Of a stretch of DNA of 21,201 nt, positions 1 to 7,570 are shown piece by piece (position 1 is the stretch's first letter; the number at the start of each line of letters is the position of its first letter). The notes under the pieces are model-generated. The model saw only the letters and a program-made list of their open reading frames with translations. It was not told the origin of the DNA and did not search any database. Source of the DNA: CAZCCV01 sp964497515 (GTDB lineage: Bacteria; Armatimonadota; UBA5829; DTLH01); assembly GCA_964497515.1 (NCBI GenBank), contig CAZCCV010000036.1:1-21201 (forward strand). The letters run 5' to 3'. Both the position numbers and the translations under genes were made by a program.

Positions 1-1612
1 TGATTCCGCTGATTTCCTTGCCCACCATATTATCGGGATCGATGTCAACGATGAGGTAGTCTGGTTCTTGGTTGTTCCACGGGGTTGCCCAGTTGGTTTC
101 GAGGTTTCCATCGAAAGCCTTCTCACCGGTAACGCCGGCACCTTCCTCGGTGCTGACCATATAGTAATCAGTTCCCTGAACAATGTTCTTGCCAGCAAGC
201 TTGTCCAGAGCGAAGTCGACTACCGCAGTTGCACCCATCGGGACGGCAATTACAACGTCGGCAGTCGGCGTGAAGCCGTCTTTCCACGCAGCAACGTATA
301 CCGGACTCTCGTACGGTGCATAGAATGAGTAGTTGCCCTCGCCATCAGTAGTTGCATACCAAGTGGCGTCGGCTGTTGCATTAGGGAAGAAGCTCATGCC
401 AACAACGGCATTCGGAAGACCGATGCCACCGATGGTGACCTTACCCGTAACGATCTCACCACCGCTTATCCAGTCCTGGTATGGGAATGAAGCCGGATCG
501 TTAGGAAGCTGAGTCCAGGTAAGCGACGGATCATTCAGGTTGGCTTTGAACCACTCAGTAGAATTGGTGTAAGATCCATTGTGGCGTCCACCACCGACAT
601 AGAGTGTTCCGTCCGGGCCGATTGCAGCACCGCCGAAGCACATTCCTACAGGCATCTGACCAACAATGGTAACGGTGTTTGTTGCAGGGTCGAAGCACTG
701 GATATCAGCAACGTCGTGATTGTCCACGTCCTGTCCACCGCAGATGTAGATCTTGCCATTGTAGGCAGCAGGTGTATGAGGTCTGTGCACACCAATAATT
801 AGGTCGGCGATCGGATCGGTTGACCATACCCCTGTCGGGATATCGTACGACCAGATAGCTGTCGTGTAATTCGCAGTTCCCTGTGCTGTCTTCTGTTGGC
901 CGCCAAGGATATACATCTTGTCACCAACTACGACACCAGCATGATGCATAGCTCCAACAGGTCCCGGATCGATCAGTGTCCACTGACCGGTCTGCAGGTT
1001 ACACGACGCAAACGACTCTATGGCTCCGTCCGGACCCCAGAATCCCCCACCCAAGCAGTAGGCTGTATCGCCGTGGATAACGGCAGAGCCGAGGTACTGT
1101 GACAAATAGCCACCACCAAATGGGTTGTCTGGCATAGCCAAGTATCTCAGCCAGCTATCTGTGGCGGGATCGTAGCGGAAGAACGCGCCGTCCCAGGTAG
1201 GGTAACCGGCGTGGATGAAAATTTCTTCCACTCCGTCCCCATCGCTGTCGTAAGCAAACGCCTGGGAAGTTCCGTAGTAGGATCCATCACCTACACTGCA
1301 GAGACCATCGTTGTTGGTGTCTGCACCTTTAGGGCCAGTGCCATCGTACTTGGCAGCGGCCCAAGTGTTTGTAACTGGGTCATATATACTGGCTCCGCTC
1401 TGCCTGTTAGCCCAGTATCTATCAGGGTCGGGCTGGGTGCCATCGTCCAAATCAACAGTGGCCGAACCAGCTAACCAGTATACCTTGCCATTAGCGAACA
1501 CTGCCTGGGCGTTAAGCCTAGGATGTGACTCTGGCGGATATACCTGTGCCCCAACTGATACTATCGCTGCTAAGAAGCAGGCGACAACCAGCAATGAGAG
1601 TAATCGGTTCAA
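1..1612 (-). CDS. Secreted kelch-repeat / carboxypeptidase-regulatory / discoidin protein, 3' end cut by window
   Basis: The open frame runs from a TTG at 1612 to the window edge: 537 residues with no stop. Residues 1-22 form a signal peptide ending near VGA-Q. Residues about 30-375 carry kelch-like propeller repeats, with recurring patterns such as G-K-V-Y-W-L-A-G, G-D-K-M-Y-I-L-G-G and G-K-I-Y-I-C-G-G. Residues about 385-470 form a carboxypeptidase-regulatory-like beta sandwich (G-K-V-T...Y-V-A-A-W-K-D-G). From about 475 an F5/8 type C (discoidin) domain begins (K-A-F-D-G-N-L-E-T-N-W) and is cut off. TTG is chosen because GGAGG (1621-1625) lies 8 bases upstream; the ATG directly after GGAGG is out of frame and stops after three codons. 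The protein is probably exported and carbohydrate- or surface-binding; no catalytic residues are visible. Family calls are by motif only. Confidence 0.85.
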   Translation of the reverse strand, partial: MNRLLSLLVVACFLAAIVSVGAQVYPPESHPRLNAQAVFANGKVYWLAGSATVDLDDGTQPDPDRYWANRQSGASIYDPVTNTWAAAKYDGTGPKGADTNNDGLCSVGDGSYYGTSQAFAYDSDGDGVEEIFIHAGYPTWDGAFFRYDPATDSWLRYLAMPDNPFGGGYLSQYLGSAVIHGDTAYCLGGGFWGPDGAIESFASCNLQTGQWTLIDPGPVGAMHHAGVVVGDKMYILGGQQKTAQGTANYTTAIWSYDIPTGVWSTDPIADLIIGVHRPHTPAAYNGKIYICGGQDVDNHDVADIQCFDPATNTVTIVGQMPVGMCFGGAAIGPDGTLYVGGGRHNGSYTNSTEWFKANLNDPSLTWTQLPNDPASFPYQDWISGGEIVTGKVTIGGIGLPNAVVGMSFFPNATADATWYATTDGEGNYSFYAPYESPVYVAAWKDGFTPTADVVIAVPMGATAVVDFALDKLAGKNIVQGTDYYMVSTEEGAGVTGEKAFDGNLETNWATPWNNQEPDYLIVDIDPDNMVGKEISGI

Positions 1613-1625
1613 CGATTCATCCTCC
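1613..1625 (-). promoter_or_regulatory. Shine-Dalgarno that decides a TTG start
   Basis: Read on the minus strand, GGAAAGGAGG ends at 1621 and is followed by ATGAATCG and then the TTG start at 1612. The ATG touching the SD (1620-1618) opens a three-codon frame (M-N-R-stop) whose TGA overlaps the TTG start as TTGA. The 8-base spacing favours TTG as the real start. Confidence 0.7.
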
Positions 1626-1640
1626 TTTCCTGACACTTCA

Positions 1641-1900
1641 GGTAGTGTGAGTTCTGCGCAGGAAGTCTTTCGACAACCCTGCACCCAGTATTCGCGCCAA
1701 ATACAGAGGAATCCCATCCTCCGTTTCGCGCTTCGGCCACTACCCCTGACGCAGTCCGTCGTGCGGTACTGCGTAACCGCGCAGGTTGCCAACGGTAGTC
1801 CCTATCTACTGTTGGCTGGCGCTTCCAGTCAGGTTTTGGCGGATCGTATTTGGCGGCCGCTTAGCTCGCATCTTTGTGCAAGTCCCGCAGCCAATCCGCC
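1641..1900 (-). ncRNA. Highly structured 5' leader, riboswitch-like, class not recognised
   Basis: Read on the minus strand, this leader of the kelch/discoidin gene folds by eye into three consecutive closed domains. Domain A (1838-1900) is closed by GGCGGAT/ATCCGCC, with inner stems GGCTGC/GCGGCC and CTTGCA/TGCGAG. Domain B (1745-1833) is a multi-branch unit closed by CCTGAC/GTCAGG; it holds a long hairpin GCCAAC-x-GTAG/CTAC-x-GTTGGC (1788-1816) and CTGCG/CGCAG (1769-1784). Domain C (1641-1744) is closed by GGTAGTG/CACTACC; it holds CGGAGGA/TCCTCTG, GTATT/AATAC and GCAGG/CCTGC (1658-1682), the last capped by GTC-GAAA-GAC. Three stems use G-U pairs that would be C-A mismatches on the plus strand, and one has the reverse, so the minus strand is favoured. 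I see no c-di-GMP-I, TPP or cobalamin consensus. No covariance was tested. Confidence 0.5.
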
Positions 1901-2191
1901 GGATAACTAAGTGGCTTTTCTCTCTCGATTCAGTGTTTTGGGACAGCAAAAATCGAAAGGAAAACCGAACCACTCCTAGTTAATACACTAAGTACCACAC
2001 ACCAGAGCATATGTCAAGATACAATCAGCGATTATGAGCTAGTACAATTACCAGTTTTAGGGAAAGCCACAGAGAATACACCCTGTAGACGTGCTGGTAC
2101 AACAGGTTGCACGCGCACTGTTATAATGTAGGCTCGATTTGTGCAGTATATCGCATTCTAGGTATGGCAGTATTTGAGAGGTGCGAGACAC
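1901..2191. other. Remaining intergenic DNA around the promoter
   Basis: Apart from the promoter at 1989-2017, this AT-richer stretch shows no convincing gene, repeat or hairpin. The two short plus-strand frames that cross it lack an SD and family resemblance. Base composition changes near 1910, with GC-rich structured DNA on the left and AT-richer DNA on the right, which fits a transcribed structured leader next to a promoter region. Confidence 0.5.
1989..2017 (-). promoter_or_regulatory. Promoter for the structured leader and kelch/discoidin gene
   Basis: On the minus strand a perfect -35 TTGACA (2017-2012) is followed by 17 bases and TACTTA (1994-1989). The -10 hexamer is poor (TA only), but it is preceded by TGG, giving an extended -10. 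Transcription would start near 1982, leaving a leader of about 370 bases before the TTG at 1612. The only other good TATAAT nearby (2122-2127) is on the plus strand with no gene to serve. Confidence 0.45.
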
Positions 2192-2251
2192 AAAAAAAGG
2201 GGGCGCGAGAACACTCCCGCGACCCCTTAAATCAGGCTGGTTTTGCCAGCC
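2192..2251 (-). terminator. Double-hairpin intrinsic terminator of the surface-protein gene
   Basis: Three bases after the TAG at 2256-2254 comes a GGCTGG/CCAGCC hairpin (2251-2235, loop of five). A second G+C-rich hairpin (2226-2199) follows: GGGG, CGC and GAG on one arm pair with CTC, GCG and CCCC on the other, with small bulges and a TGTT loop. It runs straight into seven U residues (2198-2192). This is the only hairpin in the window with a classical U-tract. Confidence 0.88.
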
Positions 2252-2253
2252 CT

Positions 2254-5200
2254 CTATTGGTTATTCAGCAGGTATCCCAAACCCCACATGGGTTCAGATC
2301 CACCCCATCCTGGACCGACGTACGTTCCAGGAACTGCGAACTGAGTGACAAGTCCGAAGCTGTCTCCCGTGCCGTTGAACACTTTAATCAGCACGCTGTT
2401 AAGTCCGGCGTTCAGCAGGATTCCAGCGATGTTATCCTGACCATAATCCACGGTTCGCGACGCAAAGTAGTTGGAGAACACTTCCTGGCCGTTTACCCAT
2501 ACCTTGACACCGTCATCGCTGCCAATTGGTATATCTACCATTTGGTCGAACGGCGACCACACGTAAACGTGCGCATAAGCGACTCTCTTGTGGCAGTCCT
2601 GCGGATAGAGTATTGCCTCAAGGTCAACCAGCTCATCGAGTCCGTCGTGGCGGAACCAAGCTCTCTCAGAGCCGACTGCGTCCCCTACGCTCGGTCTTAC
2701 GGTAGCCTCAGTAAGAACTCCACCAGTCGCTTCGGCGATGTAGTCGGTCTCCAGCGCTGTCATCTGATCCAGCAAGCCCTCTCCGAATACACCAACGAAC
2801 AGATAGTCTCTAAGCGCCTTGATTGGCCCCTGGAATGGCAGCGGATGGATACTCGATTCCGCCAACTCCCAGTCGACCTGTTCGTTTCTCATATAGAGCA
2901 CTGGCGCACCATATTCGGACGATACAATCCCTCTGACGCGAATGACATCGCCTTCCTGCGGCATAGCGATTTCCTCGCCGCAGTAGACCTTTACAGGTGC
3001 AGGGTTGCCATCTACGACAGTGCCATCGTCCAGCACGAAGTAATCGGCTCCAAGGTCGATTACAGTGCCGGACAGCTTAACCAGAAGATCCTGAGCAAGC
3101 GACGTCCGGGCAGCTTTTGCATTCATAGCCAGGCAGTCAGCAGGTCTGGTATCAGCCACCCAGAACACAGTCTGAACGTCGAGATACTTTCTGCCGTCAT
3201 CGGTCTCTTTGACGAGTCCGGAGAGCTGCACGGCATCACCCGCACCTACCCAGCCGTCACCGATTATGGGGTTGTCAGTTCCGAGCATAATGCCAGCGGA
3301 TCTGTCGAGCTCTTGAGCGAATGCGAAGCCTTCAGGTACTCCGCCGTCGGAGACAGCAGTCAACTGCTTAGCAAATAGGGTGGCATAGGAGTCTACAGGC
3401 ATCTTCTTAACGTCAGCGAGGACGTTGCTCTCTGGAGATGCCAGAGGCACTTCCTCAACAACCACGTCATCGACTGCCTGAATGACTGGTTCACCGTTGC
3501 CAACAGAGATCAGTGTGCCGATCTGGTCGATCAGCATATATGCAGAACCGTAAGGCGGGACTACGCGATACTGCGGCTCAGTTCTCCACCAGTTCCAGTT
3601 GGCATCCCATCGCCCCCAGCCATAAAACGCGACGGTCTGTCCTCCGGTGACAGTGTTCATATCATCGGCAAGGAAGAGGATTCGATGCGAGTTGCGATAT
3701 GTTTCCCATTCACTTCCTGTACGCCACATCCACACGTTGTAGCCGTGCAGTCCGTCAGCTTTAATTGGGAACATCGTTCCATACAAACCTGCCCACTTGC
3801 CTTCGTCATCCGGATCGGTCGTCTCGCGCATATCGAGGATACCACAAGCCGTTCCTCCGGGTGTGTGGTTGTGGGTGGTGTCTCTCGCAAACATTGTCTC
3901 TCCCTGCGGATCCCATTCCATCATGGTCCAGTCGGCCGGTATAGAGGGATCCAGCGGATCCGGGGTCTCGAAGTCCCAGTTGGGAACAAGGCTTGTCTCG
4001 CCCGGTTTGGCCTGCAGGACGATATCCTGTCTTACGGAGGTGCCATCGCCCACGAGTGGAACAATGCCGTCGGAGTTGGCAAAGCCGAGCGCGTCGGCCG
4101 TAAGCAGTGTAGGGCTTCTAAACCACGAGAAGCTGTAGAAGCCCGACTCGTTGGTGCAGATCTGGCGGTATCCAGCGGGGTTCAGTTTGCTAAACCCGAT
4201 GTGAACCAGCGCGCCGTCTATCGGGTTGCCTTCGGCATCTTTGATATATCCGTGCACCGAACCCATATTCTCGAACTCGGAATCGTAGTGGATTACCGCT
4301 TCATACAGACCGTATCTCGGGCCGTATCGGCCATATTCGGTGCAGTGAATCCGGATAGCTCTGGCGTTTATAGGCGTTTCAAAGCGAATCGGATTGACGA
4401 ATGGAGCAGCAGGGTCATCCTGGAAACCGCCACCCGCCTCCAGCACTTCATAAATCGGTATCCATCCAAACCACGGGTTCGGCATCTGGTCAGTATATTC
4501 AACTGTATACTGAGCCGGATAGAAGTGCGACCAGTACAAAGTGACACATCTGATATCGAATGAGTTGCCGTTGTCTGGATCAAGATCTATGTATATGTAC
4601 TGATCCGAGAGCGAGCCCGTCGGGTCGTTCGCAGTAGTCCAAGAGGTTGTGAGGTCGTTATCAAAAGCATCTTCAGCAGCGCCACTCTGGCTGCTGTACT
4701 GCACCTCAACGGGTCTGGAGGCTGTGCCGAGCGCCAGGTTTCCACCGGGACTGGTTACCAGTTCCAGATCTGCAACGGATGTTACTCCGTCTTCGCTTTG
4801 AATTAGAGTATCAGCAGTTGGCTCCCAGCCGTCTTTCCAAGCAGCGACATACATGCTGCCGTTAGCTATATAAAATGGTCCGAAGCTGCCGTCGGCTCTT
4901 GCTCGGGTGTACATCATAGGGTCAGATGTTGCCTGAGGAGTCAGTTTGAATCCGACGAATGCGCCAGGGACAGGCTCTCCCATATATGTTACAGTGCCAG
5001 CGACCTTGCCAAACTCATTCCCGCCCTCTACTTCAACAATGGAACAGTCATCAATATAGACAGTTCCTGTGTTTGTGGGCGGAGCCATATTTGGTTCGAC
5101 GTAAATGGATATTGCCACATAGTAGCAACCAGCGGTCATCTGGATAGGTCCGGTAGAAATCTCTTTCCACGTACCGGTTGCGCTGCTATCAAATGTGGAA

Positions 5201-5619
5201 TAGCCTGCGTCGATAATGTCGCCGGCAATGCTCAACTGGTGCCAGCGTATTCGACATTTCACGTTAGTGGTTTTCTTTATCCACGCTCTGAAGTCGTATT
5301 TGGTTTTGCCCGATGGGTCGACAGGTACGGCCCACTGTCGCGGTCCGTTAGCACCCACAATGGGGTTGCTCGTCGTCCCGTTTATGGCAAATGCTTTGGT
5401 TCCCCCGTGCACGGTTGCCCCGGGAGTGCCAGTAACAATAGAGTACGAACCACCTGTGCCGTCCGCCACACCAAAGCCGTAAGTGATCCACGGCGGCGGT
5501 GGAGTACCTTCTCCGTCCTCAAATCCGGGATTTGCCAGGATATTCGTCTGAGCAATTGCAGCTAACGAAAACCCGACTACCAGGAAGAGAATGGACAGAC
5601 AGAGCAAACACTTCCTCAT
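2254..5619 (-). CDS. Large secreted multi-module surface protein (CBM-like, carboxypeptidase-regulatory, discoidin, OB-fold-like)
   Basis: 1121 residues, no recognised enzyme. Signal peptide 1-23 (hydrophobic core, AIA-Q). Modules in order: a CBM-like jelly roll at about 25-197 (N-I-L-A-N-P-G-F-E-D); a carboxypeptidase-regulatory-like domain at 205-290 (Y-V-A-A-W-K-D-G-W); an F5/8 type C domain at 294-445 (D-A-F-D-N-D-L-T-T-S-W, then I-D-L-D-P-D-N); a second regulatory-like domain at 453-536; a second CBM-like domain at 541-725 (P-N-W-D-F-E); two OB-fold-like segments at about 735-820 and 835-920; and a C-terminal galactose-binding-like domain at about 925-1095 (G-S-D-D-G-V-K-V-W-V-N-G). No cell-wall anchor, dockerin or transmembrane tail is visible, so it is probably released or non-covalently surface-bound. 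GGAGG lies 9 bases before the ATG. Export is well supported; glycan binding is inference. Confidence 0.9.
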   Translation of the reverse strand: MRKCLLCLSILFLVVGFSLAAIAQTNILANPGFEDGEGTPPPPWITYGFGVADGTGGSYSIVTGTPGATVHGGTKAFAINGTTSNPIVGANGPRQWAVPVDPSGKTKYDFRAWIKKTTNVKCRIRWHQLSIAGDIIDAGYSTFDSSATGTWKEISTGPIQMTAGCYYVAISIYVEPNMAPPTNTGTVYIDDCSIVEVEGGNEFGKVAGTVTYMGEPVPGAFVGFKLTPQATSDPMMYTRARADGSFGPFYIANGSMYVAAWKDGWEPTADTLIQSEDGVTSVADLELVTSPGGNLALGTASRPVEVQYSSQSGAAEDAFDNDLTTSWTTANDPTGSLSDQYIYIDLDPDNGNSFDIRCVTLYWSHFYPAQYTVEYTDQMPNPWFGWIPIYEVLEAGGGFQDDPAAPFVNPIRFETPINARAIRIHCTEYGRYGPRYGLYEAVIHYDSEFENMGSVHGYIKDAEGNPIDGALVHIGFSKLNPAGYRQICTNESGFYSFSWFRSPTLLTADALGFANSDGIVPLVGDGTSVRQDIVLQAKPGETSLVPNWDFETPDPLDPSIPADWTMMEWDPQGETMFARDTTHNHTPGGTACGILDMRETTDPDDEGKWAGLYGTMFPIKADGLHGYNVWMWRTGSEWETYRNSHRILFLADDMNTVTGGQTVAFYGWGRWDANWNWWRTEPQYRVVPPYGSAYMLIDQIGTLISVGNGEPVIQAVDDVVVEEVPLASPESNVLADVKKMPVDSYATLFAKQLTAVSDGGVPEGFAFAQELDRSAGIMLGTDNPIIGDGWVGAGDAVQLSGLVKETDDGRKYLDVQTVFWVADTRPADCLAMNAKAARTSLAQDLLVKLSGTVIDLGADYFVLDDGTVVDGNPAPVKVYCGEEIAMPQEGDVIRVRGIVSSEYGAPVLYMRNEQVDWELAESSIHPLPFQGPIKALRDYLFVGVFGEGLLDQMTALETDYIAEATGGVLTEATVRPSVGDAVGSERAWFRHDGLDELVDLEAILYPQDCHKRVAYAHVYVWSPFDQMVDIPIGSDDGVKVWVNGQEVFSNYFASRTVDYGQDNIAGILLNAGLNSVLIKVFNGTGDSFGLVTQFAVPGTYVGPGWGGSEPMWGLGYLLNNQ

Positions 5620-5703
5620 ATTAAGCCCTCCTTCTCCTCATACATAAGTATAATAAGTGACACCAAACCAGCTTACTTCAGGCTATCCTACGCATGGTGA
5701 ATA

Positions 5704-5729
5704 GTCAACTGGCAATTTTGCCAGTTGAC
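5704..5729 (-). terminator. Perfect 12-bp inverted repeat after the GHL10 gene, no U-tract
   Basis: GTCAACTGGCAA and its exact reverse complement are separated by two bases, starting 21 bases past the TAA at 5753-5751. As RNA it would give a stable hairpin of 10-12 pairs. No run of U follows on either strand, so it may be a Rho-type or 3'-end-protecting structure rather than a standard intrinsic terminator. Its TTGACT edge could also act as a -35 for the downstream gene (17 bases before a weak TAGCCT). Confidence 0.55.
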
Positions 5730-5750
5730 AAAGGGCAGAAGCCGCTAATC

Positions 5751-7424
5751 TTACTGATGCTCTATCAAAGTTTTTAGTTCTTTAATCTTCTCTTTCAGCC
5801 CTGGCAATGCGTGTGGTGGTCTTACCGGTGCAGGAAACGCTCGTTTAAGCAAATCCCACCAGTTGTAATCGCGAACATATACCAGATCGAATAGCATTAC
5901 GCCCTGCGTTGTTGAGTTAGCCGTCTCAATCGCGCGGATGAAAGCCTCTGGATCCTTTGCGTACTGAAGAAGATAAAGCCCAGCGTATACGAAGGTATCA
6001 TCTTCAACCACGTCATTCGATTCCTTGCCCGCAGCTTCCACCGAACCGGATTCGTTAGCTCCTGCTGCGCGCGCTTCGGCTCTCGTTGGATATTGATAGT
6101 AGCACCCAGTGGTCATCCAGTCCACGAGATCAGCGTAACCGGTTTCCTTATATGTAGGGGATGCAAAATCGTAAGGAGGCTTATGATCTGGGCTCGCCCA
6201 GTTTACACCAACGTCATAGTACGAACCGTACCACGATCCGACGTAGGCTCCAACGAGCGCATCCGGCCGGATGGACTTTATTACCTCCTTAGCTTCCACA
6301 ACAAAGTCTCGTATTTGCTTGGCTCTCCATTCCATCCACTTGCCGAAGTGCTTGCCTCGCACCATCTCACGGCCGGGTATGGGGTCTATGGCAAAGATGT
6401 CCTCAGGAAAGTTCTCCACTCTTTTGCCCAACCATTCTTCGAACTCCGCCCTCGAAAGCTCACTAAAATCAGCATACATACCTGGGTAGCGCATTCTGTC
6501 GAAAACAATGCCATCGACTGCGTAGTTTGTAGCAATCTCGGCTACTACTGCAAGCTCGTAGGATTTCGCTTCTAGGTTAGCTGGGTTTACAAAGATGGCT
6601 TTGTGCTGGTCGGCCGCCTTACCCGATAGAACGAACTTGGGGCGACCTTCAATCGATATGCACTTGCCTGTTTCGCTGTTAGCCGTAAGCCATTCGCCTG
6701 CTACACCGCTGCCAAGAACAGCAAATCCGTTAGCGGGGAAGGGTGTTACAGGTTCACCAAAAGCTGCCTCGGTCACAGTGCCGTTTTCGTCCGCCTGCAC
6801 GATGAACACATCCGCCTGAATGTTCGTCGGCATGGCCTTCTCTTTGCTTATCAGGGCGAGTCTGCCGGGAAGCGGCAGTCTATCGGTGCAGCTTATCGGG
6901 TATCCGTCGGCACCAGCCGCAGAAACCCAGCGTTCGACGTCATATTCTATACACTGCCATTCGGGGTGCGAGAGTGCAGAACCGCCTTCCTCCATACCGA
7001 TTCTACCTTCTGCAAATACATTGATTGCGGCGTGAACCTCAATTCCGACTCTATGCCCTTCCTCGACCATCGCTCTCAGCAAATCAAAATACTGAGGATA
7101 CTGCACGCCCTTCGACTCTTTCAGCTTGGGTGCGATTTTACTGTTGTACAGCACCACGCCCGAAAGCGGCTTAACATCCACGACTATAACGTTGATATTA
7201 GCTTCTTTGCACCGGTCTGCCAGTGCGGCCACTTGCTCTTTTGTATTAAGGGCGCGAGCGTTTGCATCAGCGTCGCACCAAAGCACCCGACCCTGCAGCC
7301 CGCCGACCCCGGCAACAGCGTTCGTGTATTTTCCAGCAATCGCTGCAGTGGAGACAATTGTCATTCCCATTACTCCCACGATCAGTATTAAGCGAAACAA
7401 GCGGTGTACCCCCTGATAGTCCAT
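5751..7424 (-). CDS. Secreted GHL10-type (glycosyl-hydrolase-like 10) protein
   Basis: 557 residues from the ATG at 7424. The frame stays open to 7508, but a TGC-TATAAT extended -10 box sits inside that extension, so the downstream start is chosen; it also gives a proper signal peptide (residues 8-31, ending AIA-G). Residues about 43-150 and 285-530 match the glycosyl-hydrolase-like 10 TIM barrel: N-V-I-V-V-D-V-K near 78-85, G-I-E-V-H-A-A-I-N near 127-135, and D-G-I-V-F-D-R-M-R-Y-P at 304-314. The barrel is interrupted at about 195-270 by a beta-rich segment with P-F-P-A-N-G-F-A-V-L-G-S-G, which resembles part of phosphodiester glycosidase (NAGPA-like) domains. The likely role is processing of extracellular glycans; the substrate is unknown. 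It lies upstream of the large surface-protein gene on the same strand, separated by the 5704-5729 hairpin. Confidence 0.87.
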   Translation of the reverse strand: MDYQGVHRLFRLILIVGVMGMTIVSTAAIAGKYTNAVAGVGGLQGRVLWCDADANARALNTKEQVAALADRCKEANINVIVVDVKPLSGVVLYNSKIAPKLKESKGVQYPQYFDLLRAMVEEGHRVGIEVHAAINVFAEGRIGMEEGGSALSHPEWQCIEYDVERWVSAAGADGYPISCTDRLPLPGRLALISKEKAMPTNIQADVFIVQADENGTVTEAAFGEPVTPFPANGFAVLGSGVAGEWLTANSETGKCISIEGRPKFVLSGKAADQHKAIFVNPANLEAKSYELAVVAEIATNYAVDGIVFDRMRYPGMYADFSELSRAEFEEWLGKRVENFPEDIFAIDPIPGREMVRGKHFGKWMEWRAKQIRDFVVEAKEVIKSIRPDALVGAYVGSWYGSYYDVGVNWASPDHKPPYDFASPTYKETGYADLVDWMTTGCYYQYPTRAEARAAGANESGSVEAAGKESNDVVEDDTFVYAGLYLLQYAKDPEAFIRAIETANSTTQGVMLFDLVYVRDYNWWDLLKRAFPAPVRPPHALPGLKEKIKELKTLIEHQ

Positions 7425-7434
7425 CTTGAGTCCA

Positions 7435-7443
7435 ATTATAGCA
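7435..7443 (-). promoter_or_regulatory. Extended -10 (TGC-TATAAT) just before the GHL10 start
   Basis: The minus strand reads TGC followed by perfect TATAAT (7440-7435), 10 bases before the ATG at 7424. A start about seven bases downstream would leave only 2-4 leader bases, so the mRNA is probably leaderless. No good -35 is visible at 16-18 bases, as is usual for extended -10 promoters. Confidence 0.6.
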
Positions 7444-7526
7444 CGGCAAAGACGAACCGAGAACGATGCGCTATTCTCCGTTGTTCTGGATAGACACTCC
7501 CGCCCCATTGGAATGTTCAGTTTCGT

Positions 7527-7555
7527 TTGACTTAGTGTAGCCCGTCAGCTATTAT
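7527..7555 (+). promoter_or_regulatory. Sigma-70-type promoter for the pilin-like gene
   Basis: TTGACT (7527-7532), 17 bases, TATTAT (7550-7555). Both boxes are 5/6 matches at ideal spacing. The expected start near 7562 places the AGGAGGG ribosome-binding site (7561-7567) at the very 5' end of the mRNA. Confidence 0.72.
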
Positions 7556-7570
7556 CTGTGAGGAGGGCAC

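Noticed and set aside
1745..1833. Cloverleaf-like fold that might be a tRNA
   Set aside because: The closing stem is 6 bp, the arm sizes are wrong and there is no T-loop consensus (TTC-A/G-A); it is better read as part of the leader RNA.
1838..1900. c-di-GMP-I riboswitch, suggested by AAAG and CTAAG near a GGDEF-containing neighbourhood
   Set aside because: The essential ACGCA..GCAAACC and GGGACGCAAAGC core segments are absent and the stem order differs.
1311..1910. Plus-strand open frame of 199 codons over the leader region
   Set aside because: It spans the kelch gene's coding strand and the structured leader; no SD, low-complexity translation and no family resemblance.
2107..3378. Plus-strand open frame of 423 codons with a TATAAT (2122-2127) nearby
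   Set aside because: It lies antisense inside the well-supported 1121-residue protein and across its terminator, starts before the TATAAT, has no SD and shows no domain pattern.
3685..4563. Plus-strand open frame of 292 codons
   Set aside because: Complement of the discoidin and regulatory-like modules of the surface protein, which has clear domain patterns on the minus strand.
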